Below, piece after piece: positions 27,747-42,960 of a stretch of 64,000 bases of DNA. The notes under the pieces are model-generated. The model saw only the letters and a program-made list of their open reading frames with translations. It made no database searches and had not been told where the DNA came from. The translations under genes and the position numbers were made by a program. Source of the stretch: Rotaria sp. Silwood1 (taxonomy: Eukaryota; Rotifera; Eurotatoria; Philodinida; Philodinidae); assembly GCA_905250075.1 (NCBI GenBank), contig CAJNOP010000001.1, positions 276,553 through 340,552 of the forward strand, in the 5' to 3' direction. Position 1 is the stretch's first letter; the number at the start of each line of letters is the position of its first letter.

Positions 27747-28557
27747 AGAAAAAGAAACGAATATAATATATACTAAAGAAAATACAAAAAAAAAACAGGC
27801 ACTTTTATTTTAGAAGAAAAGAAATATCTATTGAATTAATCGATTATTATTATTAGATGTATTTAAATAAATAGATCTGATCATATTTTTCATTCATTTG
27901 TGTTGTCTCTCTCTCTTTTTTGAATATGCGCGCTTGGTTCGTTCTTTTTTTTCAGTGTTGTTTGTTATATTCACTGTCACTTTATTTGGTTCTCTCTTTT
28001 TTTTTTATGTGTATATCTATCGTATATGTGTGTGCGTGCGTGTTTTTTTTAAACAAACAACGTCCTCTTTATGGTCTGTTGAATTCTTTGTGTTTGAAAA
28101 ATTTATCAATTGAAGATGTGATGATTTAGTTAGCCTTGATGACGATCATAGGATATAATATTATGATAGCATACTGTTTTTTTTGATGCCATTGTCTCTT
28201 TCTGTAGTTGTGTCTTCCTCATCGAACACTAAATCAGTCGACATTGGGATTGGATGAGGATAGGATACAAAAAAATAGAGAGAAAAACGATGAGAACGTC
28301 GACCAAATAATAATTATGTACCATCGTGTATCTTTCTATCATGCACAAGCTACCAAACAAAAAAAACTCAGTAGGCAAGCAGAAAGAAAAATGTGGGTGC
28401 CACGAAAGAAAAAGAAGAAAATGTACATCAAGCAAAGACGACGATTGCAAAGAGAATAGTTGTATTATCTATCATTTGGTGTAGGCAATCGGTCGCAAAG
28501 ATTATTCCTTTTTTTTCTGTATTCTCATCCGTTGTCTTTTCTTCCACTTGATTATTC

Positions 28558-28559
28558 AG
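28558..28559 (+). promoter_or_regulatory. Candidate spliced-leader acceptor of alpha-tubulin
   Basis: ATTATTCAG after a pyrimidine-rich stretch, 13 nt before the ATG; no upstream exon seen. Confidence 0.45.
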
Positions 28560-28572
28560 GATTATCATTAAA

Positions 28573-30675
<2,103 letters not shown>

Positions 30676-30679
30676 ATCA

Positions 30680-30685
30680 AATAAA
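30680..30685 (+). promoter_or_regulatory. Candidate poly(A) signal of alpha-tubulin
   Basis: AATAAA 5 nt after the stop codon; further AATAAATAAATAAA lies near 30757-30770 and is a better-placed alternative. Confidence 0.35.
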
Positions 30686-31836
30686 ATGAAAACATCTCCT
30701 ATACTTAATCTCGTTTGTGTGTAACTAAAATATTTTAATCATTCTACATCATATAAATAAATAAATAAATCACTTATTTAACCATTGCAAACAAAAAAAA
30801 AAAGAAAAACCATCATATTTATATATCATTGGTGTATGTTGTTTTTCAAAACTGAAAATAACGTGTACAGAGATACACAGAAAAAAAAATACACACACAC
30901 ACATACAGATAAATAATCACGCCGTCAAAGAAAACAAAACAAAGTTTATCTCTGTTGTTTTCCATGCTTTACTACAAAACCAAAAGGATTTTCTTTATTG
31001 TTTAGGTTTTTCTTGTTTTTTTTCCGATGGCGATGATAAGCATACACAACATACATACACACGCAGATATATAAAGTATAGGCATCCAGAAACCCAACGA
31101 TAATCAACAGAAAAAAAAAACCACACACACACAACAACCGTGTAGGTATGAGCACACAAGCACGAAAAAAAGAAAGATAATATAACTGTTGGTTTTTTTT
31201 CTTTTAAGTTGTGAATAAATTAGGGAGTTTTTTTTAATAAACGAAAAAAGAAACAGAAAACAACAAAATAAAATGAGTGAACTGCACGCACGCACGCAAA
31301 CACACAGCAGATAATAAAAGCTGACACACACACACACACATAATCGCTTAATAAATAAATAAAGGAAAAACAGCGGCGGCGGCAGTAATAGTGGCAGCAT
31401 AAAAAAAAAAGAAAACACAGTTTGGAACACAGCAGCAACTCACAAAAAAAAAAAGTCGACACAGAAATCGAGAGCCATAAACACATAAACAAAACATATA
31501 GGGAATTCCTTCTCCTTTTTTTTAAGAGTTTTTTTTTCTACACAAGTCTCTTTGAGAAACACACACAAACAACACGAGAGAGAATCAAAAGAAAAGTATA
31601 TATGTTCGATTCCTATTTTTTTTTTTTCTCTTTTTTTCGAAGGAAACAAAACAAAACTGAAATAATGGCGAAAAGAAATGAAAACGAGAAATAGACAGTT
31701 AAAAACTTATACTCATATTACAGATCTTTGTTATTCTATTGTGTTTTTTTTCAATAGAGATATAACACGATGTTTATTTTTTGCTTTATTAATTACTGTT
31801 CTTTCATTTATGTTGAACATTTGCTTTTTTTTCATA
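30686..31836. other. Convergent spacer between alpha-tubulin and the CELF-type gene
   Basis: Low-complexity DNA: (CA)n runs near 30890-30904 and 31323-31341, (GCA/CGCA) near 31284-31300, a CGG/CAG stretch near 31371-31400 and many A/T homopolymers. It should contain both genes' 3' untranslated regions. ORFs of 60-108 codons on both strands here are translated low-complexity sequence. Confidence 0.6.
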
Positions 31837-34155
31837 CTACGAATTACGACGTGGTTTTTTTAATTCAACCTTCAGTCGTTTTGAACCAACACTAAATCCA
31901 TCCATACTTGATATCGCTAAAAAAACAAGAAAAAAGAATTTAATTAAATTTCATAATAATAATAAATAAATATATATATATATATATTATCGATTAAAAT
32001 TCATGCCTTACAAACATGAACTTATTCATGTTGACTCTAGATATATATCTCGAGGGAATATTAAAACAAAACAATATCTATGATCTTACTCAATGAATAA
32101 CATCAAAAAGAATAGTTAATTATAGATATTGATTAAAAATAAGTTGTTATTGTAAAAGAAAAAGGAAAATTTGTTTCTTGAGTGTAATCAAACTAACAAA
32201 ATAGATATTATTAAAGTAAATTTGGTTTTTATAGAAAATTAAGTTTTCAATTAGTTTAAAAATTTGTCATATAAAATAATTTCTAACATTTTAAAATTTT
32301 GAATTTTATTAAAAATATTTATTCGAAATCAATAATCATCTAATAGAAAAAACTATTTAAATGTTTTTATGAAATGAAAACATAAATTAAAGTAAAAAAA
32401 AAATTATCTCAATACTTTTTTCGTTATACTAACAAGTTGTAATCAGTTGTTTGAATTCATATTGAATCAACAAGAAATTATTGGTAAGAATAGAAAAAAC
32501 CTATAAGAATTCGTACCGATAGACTTTTGAAGTGAAGCTATGATCGTTTTACTAAAAGTTTCTATCCAATTTTAGATATTTACGAGAAAAACAAAGTATA
32601 AAATTTTGTTTTGAAGTTAAGGCTATAGATAGGTTTATTGACTCTTGGAATATATTGAAAGTTTCAGCCGATAAGAATATTCTTTTGTCAAAACATTGAA
32701 TTTCTAAAAATAGAGTTTACTTGCGAATTATAATAACTCAACAAACAAAAAAAACAAAATGTTCTTTTCAATTGAAAATTTCAGTCTCTTCAATGTCTGT
32801 TTTTTTTTACCTTGTTGAGCCGACGAAGGATTATCATATGAAACAAAACCAAAACATTTCGATTGATTTGTTTTTTTGTCAACGAATACCTGAATCAAAA
32901 CACAATAATATTTATAAAAATAAAATCTAACTATTGATTACCTTTGCCGACAAAACATTGCCTAAAAAAAAAAAAAAACAAACAAGAATATTTAATAAAA
33001 GAAATAAAAATATAAAAAAAACTTACCAAATTGAGAAAATAAATTCATTAATGATTGATCATTTGTTTCTTGTGGTAAATGACATATAAATAAATTGGAA
33101 TTTTCAGGTCCGATTTGCTGTTTACCACTTTTTGTTGTACGATATGCTGGATTAGGTGAAAAACGCATTGCTGATAAATATGATGAATTATTTGAAAATG
33201 GTAAATAACCATCATTACGTTCATAACGATCATTAAACATATTTGATGCTGTTGGTGGTGGTGGTAATGGTCCATTTTGTTGTTGTTGTGTTAAAAAATT
33301 TTGTGTATGTGGTGATGATGGTGAATTAACATATAAATGATTTCCAAATGGTGGTGGTAATGGTGGTGCTATACGTGAATTAACCATTGATGATGGAATT
33401 TGTTGTGTTGGTGAAGATTGTTGATAATAAAATGATGATAATATTTGTTGTTGTTGATCGTTTGTTGGTGGTAAAAATGGATTTTGATATGATGGATATG
33501 TTGATGATGGTGGTAATGGTGGTGGTGGTTGCAATTGTAAATCAGCAAAACGTCCAACCATTTGATCTAATGTTAATTTTGATTCTCTTGGAATCATTGA
33601 ATTATCTAATGATGATGTTGATGATTGTTGTTGTTGTTGTTGTTGTTGACGTGTATCAAGTAATGAATTATTACGTCGATCGATATCACTTGAAAAAAGT
33701 ACAGATGATGGTGATGGATCATATAATGAATCACTAAAACATGATGACATTGGTGGTAATTGTTGGGGACAATATGGTGATGTATCATTTGGAAATTGAA
33801 AACGTCCTGTTTGTCCAAGATGATTACCATTTAATAAAGCTGCTGGTGATGATGGTAATGGACTAAAATCATTATTATTATGATTTGTTGTTTGTCTTGG
33901 ATATGGCAATTCATCACCACAAATATCACTACCAAATGGTTCCGATGGCCATGAACGATGTTGTTGAGGATGAACAGGTGAAAATATTGATTCATTCCAA
34001 TGTTGATCAAGTACAGATTGATTTGACGTAGGCCATATAGGCGGTCGATTATGAAATAATGTAAAACCATCAGTTGGTTCACCACCTCCACCATTATTAT
34101 TTGGATTACTTGTATTTCCGCTAACGCCACCGCTTGTGACCGTCATTGCGGACAT
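31837..34155 (-). CDS. CELF/Bruno-type RNA-binding protein with a single C-terminal RRM
   Basis: Four exons join in frame: 34155-33027, 32961-32942, 32889-32811, 31916-31837; 435 aa. The last ~85 residues form an RRM matching the third RRM of CELF/Bruno proteins: RNP2-like NLFICHLPQE, then NVLSAKVFVDKKTNQSKCFG with RNP1 KCFGFVSY, and GSKRLKVELK near the end. CELF proteins bind GU-rich elements and control splicing, translation and mRNA decay. RRM1 and RRM2 are absent: the first ~345 residues are Pro/Gln/Ser/Asn-rich low complexity with a Gln run. The 20-nt second exon splits the RRM. Intron 3 is 893 bp and holds a repeat remnant. The protein is either a derived CELF paralogue or another family sharing this RRM type; RNA-binding is well supported, specificity is inferred. 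Confidence 0.85.
32518..32712. repeat. Decayed foldback-family arm in CELF-type gene intron 3
   Basis: Resembles the left arm of the 20727-21349 element over about 180 bp, sharing blocks such as CTATAGATAGGT, AAGTTTCAGC, GATAAGAATATTC and ATTGAATTTCTAAAAA. No opposite arm was recognised, so it is a solo, diverged arm. Confidence 0.5.
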
Positions 34156-35367
34156 GATGTTCCGACTTTTTTTTTGGGGAGGCTGGCCAACTTACACCCT
34201 TACTCACTGAAAATCTAAAATAAATAAATAAATAAATAAATATATATTTATATATAATTCAATTTTTTTCTTTTTTTCATCATTTATTTTATTTAATTTT
34301 GTTTTTTCTTTTCTTGAAAATAAATAACTTACATACAACAAAAAATAAAAATTTCAAGTTATGTATCCCAATAGATAAAATAAAAATTGAAGAAAAAATA
34401 AATAATACATTTTTACTATTTATAGCTTTAACTATTCTATTGGATTGAATATAATATACATTTCCATGTGATATATTTACTATCTTTGATAAATACAAAC
34501 GTTGGCTAACTTCGATAAAAATGAGATTGCACTCGATCTATATAGTTCATTTCGTTTTTTTTCTATATATAACATATAAATCATGACGATGAAGATGAAG
34601 TCAGGCGAGGGAAGGTAGAGAGGGAAAGACACATACATATTACAAAGCGAATGAAACCTTGGCTTAGTAGTCGATGTATTCGATTTCTTCTTCACTTTCT
34701 CTCTCTTTTGTTAGCCCTCGTGCGCTTTCAGTTATATATATAAATATATACATATGCATTCGGGTACAACGCAACATAAGAAAAAAAACGAAAGAATCGA
34801 ATGTGCATACAACACGCTTGGAAACCGTTGGTTGAGCGCGGTGTGCACATCGAAACAAACAAACATGCACACACACACACACACCGTTTATGTTTATTTC
34901 TTCAGAGACAACGAACAAAAACAAAAATGGAAGATAGAAGGAACACAAAGAAAAATAAATTTTATTTATTACCATTAAAAAAAAACAAAAAAAAAAAATT
35001 CTTTCTTTTATTCTTTAACTTTAAAATATATTTTTTTTTGTAAATTAATCATGTGTTATGTTATTTTTTTGACAAAACTCCATTATGTTTTTTTTTTTCT
35101 TTTAAATATTTATTTGTCGCTCCGTATGATGAAAATAATTTGATTGGTTAACCAATTTTTACCCGTTGTGTTTTTTTCACGGAGATGAAGAAGAAAAAAA
35201 AGAAATATGGAGGAAAACGACAACGTTGAAATTGGACTTGTGCCAAACAGACACAAACTCATATCGAAAAGATACAGATGATGATGATTATATTCTAACA
35301 TCTTTATTGTTGTTATTTTATAGATTCGCATTTTTTATTCTTCTCCCTTTATCCCATTATTTCATAG
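34156..35367. other. Divergent promoter region of the CELF-type gene and PEX5
   Basis: Upstream of the leftward gene an AG acceptor (minus strand, 34215-34216, TTTATTTTAG) lies about 59 nt before its ATG, compatible with trans-splicing or a 5' UTR intron. Other content: (AAAT)n near 34218-34240, (CA)n near 34868-34883, poly-A/T tracts. No gene recognised. Confidence 0.55.
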
Positions 35368-38300
35368 ATGGCTGCACTCAAACCTCTTCTTGATGCCGAA
35401 TGTGGCACAACAAACCCGTTGATTAAGTTAAGCCAATTCTATACACGTGATAATACACTTGTTACACAAGTAAGTCTTTTAAGTTTTTAATTTTTAATTT
35501 TTATTTATTTTTTGTTTTTCATATAGGATGGTCTTATTAAACCAGCAACAAATAATTTTACTGTATAACAAATATTTGATTTTTGATTTGTTTTATTGAA
35601 TGTGATTTCATTTTTTGTAGAATGCGAATCTAACTGGCGGAAGTAATGCAACTATTGATGAACTTGTTAATGAATATCATCGGCCTATAGCAGCACCAAA
35701 TACATTTCATCTTGAAGGTCTTTTAACCGGTTTACGTTTAGCTGATGATACAATTGATAATACTAATAAACATGGTATTTATTGTTTTTTATTTTGTATT
35801 TGAAAATAGAATTCATTTTTTTTTGTTTCTCTGATATATATATTAAGAATACGAATGGACGTCACAATTTCTTGATTCACTTACAAATGATTTTTCATCT
35901 TATTCAACAAATACAAAAACAAATAATAATTTTTCATCATCAATGATACATCCATTATCAAATCAACAAATACAAACACCACAACATATAATTAATGATT
36001 TTAATATTCAATCACAATCACAATGGATGCCATGGAATGAACAATCTTATATGTAAGATTAATTTTTTAAAATAGAAAAAAGAAAAGAATAATTATCAAC
36101 TAGTTATATAAATAATAAAAAGTAGATTTTTATATAAATTTTTCTATGTCTATTTTGCAGGACATTCTTCTTTTTGAAGTACTTTATTTGCAAAAGAAAA
36201 GAAGAAAAAAAAAGAAGTTAATATCTATTTTGATTTTTATGTTTAGATAAAGAAAAGAAAAAAAAAAAGATGTATCCCATAAATAAATAATTGTAACTTT
36301 TTAGAAAATAAAATATGAAATATTTTACTTGGCAAAGAAATAAATCTATTATATATGAGAATGAAAACAAAAAATCGGTAAATTTGTTACATAGATTAGA
36401 AAATAATTAAATCATTGAATAAATGATAAAATCAAGCAAAAAAAAATGTCTAATGGTCGTTATGACCTTCATCTATAAACATTAGCTAAGGTTTAGACTT
36501 CACTGAATTAACTAATTAATATCCTGAAACCTTTTGTCATTATTTTTCTTAATATAATTTTATATTGTATCTTTGTAGTCCTTCGACTTCAACTTTTTCG
36601 CTAAATTCAAATTCAGCTTTTCTTGATCAACAACCATCAAATGTCGATGCAGGATTTGACAATGATACTGTCAAAGCTGCACAAAATATTTTTGCACTTT
36701 TACAAGAAACCCAATTTGCAGCCGATAGTGAGGTAAACTATTGCAATAAAAAATGATTAAACTTTTAATGTTTTTTGTGTTTTTTCTATATAATTTATTT
36801 TACTGTTTGTTTATAGTTTAAAAATTTCGTTGAAAATGTAGCTGGCGGTATTGGAGAAAAATCCACCGTCGATGCCAAGAAGCAAGAGGCTACAGGCGAG
36901 ACGAAAGTAAAAAGAAAAAAAAAATTTTGTTTTTTTAATGTTAATCATTATTGTTAATGAATTCGTTTAGGATGTAACAGTAGATAAATGGATCAATGAA
37001 TTTTCTAATGAATTATCGAATGAAAGTGAATGGCAACATGATTGGGCAGCTGATGCTGCTAATTTATCATCACTAGACGAGTAAAACGAAAAAAAGTTAT
37101 GATATATTTATAATTATTTTTTTTTTGCTTTTAGTCAAATTCCTCGTTCACAATCATGGCTTCGTCATCTTATGGACAATGATGATAATTATTCTGAATA
37201 TAAATTTGCAAAAGCTAATGTATATCTTGATCATTCAAATCCATTTGAAGAAGGTCTTAAACGTTTACAAGCTCATGATATTGTCAATGCTGTTCTATTG
37301 TTTGAAGCTGCCGTCCAAAAACAGCCCAATCATGTTGAGGTAAGAATAATAAATATATTCGATGGTTTTCAAAACTATTTGATTAAGTTTTCAATTTTTT
37401 TTTCCCTAATCCACAAATATTCTAATAAGAATCTAAGCAATTATTTGAGTGAAGGATTTCATTAGTAACGAAAATAAAAATGATTGACCGATTGTTAAAA
37501 TATGGTGTGTTTAGAAAACCAAGATTTACAGCTCTTGTATTCTAGATAATTTTCAGAGCTGTAAAATTTAGTTTTCTAGAGATTTTTATCCTTAGGAAAT
37601 AGATAAAAACATCTTTTTCTTCGACAATTATTATGAGTACTTATGATAGATGAAAGAAAAATAGAAAAGAAATCTGCTCCAATAATTTTGCAAGCTATTA
37701 TACAACAATGTTTTTTTTTATTCCGGCAAAACTATTCATGCGATTTAATAGAATTAATAACATTTTTTATTCTTATTCCGCAATATTTATTTTCATTGAA
37801 TAGTTTATTAATAACTAAAACATTATTGAGATGCTGAAAAAATTTTCTGACAAAAAAAATCTAATCGATTCTTTCAAGTTCATTTTCAATAAAGGGCAAT
37901 ATTTTCTTAACTATTTAACCTAGAAGAATGACAACTAAAGAAATGTCTATTATCAGAAAGATAAATAGCATAATTAGCTATGATAGAATTATTTCAAAGC
38001 GGAAGTGTTAATTCGAAAAAAGTCAATTTCTGGTATGTTTAGTCATTTCTTAAAAGTAACAATATTGATTGATCGATAGTTAATGAAATGTGCTTGTTTG
38101 ACCTTTAATATTCAATTAGAAACAATAATATACGAAACATAATTATTGAAAGAAAATGAAAAATATTTCAGTGAGTTTTTCTCGTTTTCTAAAATAGTTA
38201 CAAAATTACTTTTATTAGAAATATGAACAATCATTTAGCGAGTATTGATAAGAAGGCGTATATAGTATTAGTACAATAATTTAGTTTTTTTTCTCCTCAA

Positions 38301-41300
38301 TACAAATAAAAATATCATCAAAATTTTGAATGATTTTTACAGTAATTATTATATATTCTATTCTTATTGTTTTAAGAATACTAAAATATCGTTTGACAAT
38401 TCTCGAAATTAAATAATCTTTTATTGCATCAGTAAAATTAACATAGTATAAGAAGACTCCGTGATAGAAGTATCCCGACCTTGACAAAACTAATCCAGAC
38501 TTTATTCATATTACATTTCAAAAAATTCTTTAATACTCATGTTTCGATTTATTTACTCAACGCAAAGGTATTTGAGCAGAGAAGTTCATAATTTTCAAAG
38601 CGATTTTCTTTCCAATCCTTGCAAGAAGAGTCAATGTCCCTGTATTGATGTTCCACACTTTTTTTCTCGTAGTTTCGCACATCTCTAGTTCATGCTCAAT
38701 ACTCAAAGTATATTTGAGATTTATTCATTTGCGTTATCTTTTTACTATATAAATAATTTTTCTATAAATTAGGCATGGCTTTATCTTGGCGTAACTCAAA
38801 GTGAAAATGAACAGGATGGTCCTGCTATATGTGCATTAAAAAAGTAAGAATAATGATGTTTTCTATTCTCTTATCGAAATTCTTTTTTTTTTGTTTTAAA
38901 GATGTGTTGAACTTGATCCAAAAAATTTACAAGCTTATATAACATTAGCTTCGTGTTATGCTAATGAAATGTTAACAAATGAAGCACTTGATTCTTTACG
39001 AAAATGGTTAGCTAATAATGAAAAATATTCTCATTTATTAACCAATCGTCGATCACAAACAACAACAACAACTGATGAACCAAGATTGATTGATGAGTAT
39101 GTTTATTATTTATTTATTTTTTGCTAAATAGTTAAGTTTCTATGTGTGTTTATTTAGGTTGGCTTTTGAAGAATTACAAGAATTATTTTTACAAGCAGTT
39201 TCATTATCAAATAATCCAAATGATATTGATTCTGATCTTCAAGTATGATGAATTTAAAAAGAAAAATTTTCCAAATAAAATTCATTTTCGATTTTTTTTG
39301 TTTTTTCTTCTTTAGGTATGTCTTGGTGTATTGTTTCATTTGCCTGGCGATTATGATAAAGCAGCAGAATGTTTCAATACAGCCGTTCTTGCTAAACCCG
39401 ATGTAAGTTTTTGTTTTATTAAAAAAACAACAAAATGAACAGATAAATGAAAAAAAAAAAGATAACTTATTATCTATCATTTGCGAAGTTCTTAGAAAAA
39501 TAAGTTATGTTGCATATTTTTGTACTTTGCTACTGATAACGAGGTTATAAATTCTTATGCAAGATAAGAATTTTCAAAAAGAATGTAGTAAATAGTCTAT
39601 TAGACTCTTTCACATTCCATTATTAATATCAAAAGAAATTTAAGTTTAATGAAACGAATTTATTATTGGAAAACATCCAAACATATTTACTTTGCTAATA
39701 AATTTAATTAATTATTTATGTAACAGATCTCGAACAGTAAAATGGATCTTTTAGTAATTTTTATTTCGAAATAGAAATTCGTTATTCAAAAGATTTAGCT
39801 ATTAATCCTCTAGAAATTTGTATATTCTAATTAATAAAACAATGCTTCCTACTTTAGTGACATGCAATATAAAAGAGTAATTGAATCTAAACTACTTTCT
39901 AGCTGGCAAGAGAACTTCCTTAGATGCTCATTTCCGATTTCAATGATGTTTTTTTTTACTGATAGATACTACATAATCATCTAATAAATATTCTAATGGG
40001 ATTGAGATTTCTACTGAGATTTGAATAAGTTATGGATTTTTTTTTAAAGTTTCAAGTTTTTGAGAAAATCTTATTTTTCAAATTTTGATTTGAAATTTTC
40101 TACGTAAGAAGAACTCAGCTAGATTAATGTTCATAAGAAAATTCAAAAGATCAGATCTTTTCACAAATCTGAAGTCCTATAGAAGTTTGTAAAAAAATAG
40201 ACATACAGTTTTTCTCTTTTGTGTTTTTGCAAAGATTTGTTACCACACGTACTAATTGTTCAAGTAATGTTAGTTTTTTGACATTGAATAATCTAACTAC
40301 GTAATTTGAATATCGATAATGCGAAGATTGATGATTCTTATCAAAATTAGACATACAGCTGTCATTTATCTATACCTCTCACTTCTATATCGATTTATGG
40401 TTGTTCATTTGATATCTAAACCTGTCAGTTAGTTGCAATAAGCTATAATCATCCAATGTTTGTTAAATCAAAGCATGATATTCTCTCTCGTAAATCATAC
40501 GAACATGAAGCTTAACAATCATGCTAAGTTCAAACAAAAATAACATCAATTCACATACTATCATTTAACTCATTGACGATGTCATGAGTGTTGTAGAGCA
40601 TTAAAATGAAACTTTTTTTTTGATCAAAAACAATTGTTTTGAAATGGCGAGAACAAGTTGAGTTATTGAAAAAAGTACTGAGAGAATCTTCATTTTGCTA
40701 CATCTGTTATTATTAAAATAAGATAGAAGATTCATGACGGCTCAGCAGAAAAATTCGAAATTATCAGAATAGCTATAGCAAAAACTTCTGAAAGGTTCAA
40801 GTTTTCTGAAAGTTGTCTTCCATATAAAGTCACAATAGTCTGAATTTTCGCCCCTGTTTCTTTAATATCCTTTGCTCGATTAAGCTGAACATTTTTTTTT
40901 ACAAGCACTAGACACTGTCTAGGGCAAGTTTCTTTTCATTATTTGTTTCTTGAATAAAAGAGTGAAAATATCGAACGTACTTCAAAAACATGCATATGTT
41001 TTCTTAATAGAACTACCAAAAGTTAAAGTAATAATATTTTTTGAAACATTTTATAGTATATGTGTAAAAGCTTTCAGCTCAATTGGACATCCTAGTGCGA
41101 AGAAACATACGATTCATTATTTGCTTTACATAAATTTGATCGTATAATATCTAAAGATCATTTTTGAATCCCGATATTGTACTTCAGGTTATAAAATAGG
41201 TACAAAACAAACAAAAATCTCATGTTATGCAACAAGTAGAGAATATCCTCAATAAACCATTTTATCTTTTAGGATGCTCTATTATGGAACAAATTAGGTG

Positions 41301-41629
41301 CAGCATTAGCTAATGGTGGTCAAAGTGAAAAAGCAGTTGATGCTTATTATCATGCATTATCATTATCACCCGGTTTTGTACGTGCTCGTTACAATCTTGG
41401 CATTAGTTGTTTTAATTTAAGTGCATATAAACAAGCTGTTGAACATTTCTTAACAGCACTTAAACAACAAAGTGATGGTATGGGTCCACAAGGTACACAC
41501 GTGCAAATGTCCGAAAATATTTGGCGTACATTAACAATCGCTATCGGTCATTTGCAACGGCCAGATTTGGAACAGAGCGTTGCAAAAAAAGATTTATCTA
41601 AATTACTTCATGAATTCCAAATTGAGTGA
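35368..41629 (+). CDS. PEX5: Peroxisomal targeting signal 1 receptor PEX5
   Basis: PEX5 binds C-terminal SKL-type signals and carries cargo into peroxisomes. Thirteen exons join in frame: 35368-35469, 35527-35562, 35621-35774, 35848-36052, 36579-36732, 36817-36906, 36971-37080, 37135-37339, 38773-38843, 38902-39096, 39158-39242, 39316-39402, 41273-41629; 616 aa (human about 639). The N-terminus [18 protein letters not shown] contains the conserved recycling cysteine (Cys12). PEX14-binding WxxxF/Y-type motifs include WTSQF (101-105) and WINEF (254-258); WQHDW (268-272) and WNEQSY are variant forms. The TPR domain (about residue 300 on) has [39 protein letters not shown] and [11 protein letters not shown]. 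An AG directly before the ATG (35366-35367) is a trans-splice acceptor candidate. Introns 8 (1433 bp) and 12 (1870 bp) are long; most of their sequence shows nothing identifiable. Confidence 0.96.
36161..36221 (+). other. Possible alternative 3' exon of PEX5
   Basis: A strong acceptor (TCTATTTTGCAG) in PEX5 intron 4 opens 20 codons in the correct phase, then a stop at 36219-36221 and AATAAA at 36282-36287. If used it would make a short PEX5 lacking all TPRs. The Lys-rich peptide looks non-conserved, so this may be noise. Confidence 0.25.
37512..37578. repeat. Short hairpin in PEX5 intron 8
   Basis: About 25 bp at 37512-37537 (TAGAAAACC...TTACAGCTCT) pairs with 37553-37578 with about three mismatches, loop about 15 nt. 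Could be a structured RNA or a tiny foldback element. Confidence 0.5.
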
Positions 41630-42917
41630 ATTCATTTCTAAACCTATATACGTTTCTTCGTTTTTTTTTTTTGTTTGTTTTTCCTATTTCTTTTTCTTTT
41701 TTTCTCTTGTGTCCTTTTGGTTCTTTGTAGCTCTGTTCAATGAGCAACAGATTTGTGAGTTTGTGTGCGCGTACGTGTGTCTGTTTTGGGTTTATTCTCT
41801 ACTATGCATTGCTCCAAGCAAAAAACTAAGCTTCGTTTTGTTTTTTTGTTGTTTTCTTTTTTTTTGCATCTTGACTATTCCCGCATATCTTTTTTCTCTT
41901 CCTTTTTTCGTTTTGTTCGATATTTATTTTCATGTGATCATTCGAACAAGTTTCTCCTGCTCCCATTCTAAACATATACATATATAGATTAGTCGATCTC
42001 TCTCTCTCTCTCTCTCGTTTCTTTTCTTTCGTTCTATTATGAAAAGTACATGAAAACAAAACCAAAAACCAAAAAAAAAAAAAAGCAAAAAATCTATCCG
42101 AGGTTCTTTAATGTTTCTTGTCCTTGTTTCTTCTTTTTCTTTTTCGTTCGAAAAATTAAAAGACAAAAAAATATAAAGTTTTTGTTTCCTAACGAAAAAA
42201 ACCTAGACTTTTCTTTATAGTCTAATCAAAAAAATTCGTATAATGACAATGAAAAAAAACAAAAACACCATCTTCGCTTTTCTTCTTCTATGTTTTTCTT
42301 CTCATTTTTTTTTTGTTTCTCCTTGTCTATTGAGCAAAAAAAAAAAGAAAAAAAGTGAATAGAAAAAAAAAAAAAGAAATAGAGAGACTAATTTTTTTTT
42401 TATTCACTTTTTATTCTTTATTGAAATTTATGTATCCATGTTGAACAGTCAATCACTTAGAAATCAGGAAGTCTTAGCCTAAGTTTTAAACATCTGTCCC
42501 ACGTCCACTGAAGTCTCTCAATTATATTAAAAAGTTATGGGGAAAAAAAATAATATGCCTCGGTTATGGAATGTACACTTTTTTGTTCGTTTTCTTTATA
42601 CGTATTGTTGGGTTTTTGTTTTTTTTTTCCTTATTAATTGTTTTACTTCTGCTGCTAGTTGTAACAGTGCGTGTATGTGTATTGGAGTGATGAAACAAGT
42701 TGATGTAACAGCCGTATCTTGAAGACGAAGAAAATAGCGTCATACAAAGGAAATATTAAAAAAAATTAATAAAGGATGAGGCAATATGGGGAAATGTCTT
42801 TTTTTTTTTCGTTTCTATTTCTCTATTGATGGTATCATTACCAAAGCAAACAAGGATAAAATTATAAAGTATAAATAGAAAAATTTTCATTTAGATGGTT
42901 GCGGTAAGAAAAAAGCG
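41630..42917. other. Spacer between PEX5 and tyrosyl-tRNA synthetase
   Basis: T-rich and poly-A/T low-complexity DNA with a (CT)n run at about 41996-42015. It includes the PEX5 3' UTR and the synthetase promoter and leader. ORFs here on both strands are low-complexity artefacts. Confidence 0.6.
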
Positions 42918-42960
42918 ATGGCTAAAAATTTATTATCAATTGATGAGAAATATTTATTGA
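42895..42960 (+). other. Upstream ORF overlapping the TyrRS start
   Basis: The first ATG after the candidate trans-splice acceptor (AG at 42893-42894) is at 42895, in a different frame from TyrRS; it runs 21 codons to TGA at 42958-42960 and overlaps the TyrRS ATG at 42918. If mRNAs begin here, ribosomes must skip the first ATG to make the enzyme. Confidence 0.45.

Larger units (their letters stand above)
27704..28572. other. Spacer between CNOT3 and alpha-tubulin
   Basis: Contains the CNOT3 3' end and the tubulin promoter. T-rich and GT-rich low-complexity DNA; ORFs here are products of composition. Nothing else recognised. Confidence 0.6.

Noticed and set aside
31104-31694. Phe/Cys/Val-rich ORFs around (CA)n runs
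   Set aside because: Low-complexity DNA; no conserved pattern and no splice context.
33048-34130. Several His/Ile or Val/Met-rich ORFs on both strands
   Set aside because: Frame shadows of the low-complexity exon 1 of the CELF-type gene.
41580-42166. 135-codon Phe/Ser/Leu-rich ORF and antisense partners after PEX5
   Set aside because: It overlaps the PEX5 end in another frame and runs through a T-rich 3' UTR; it looks like a hydrophobic protein only because of composition.
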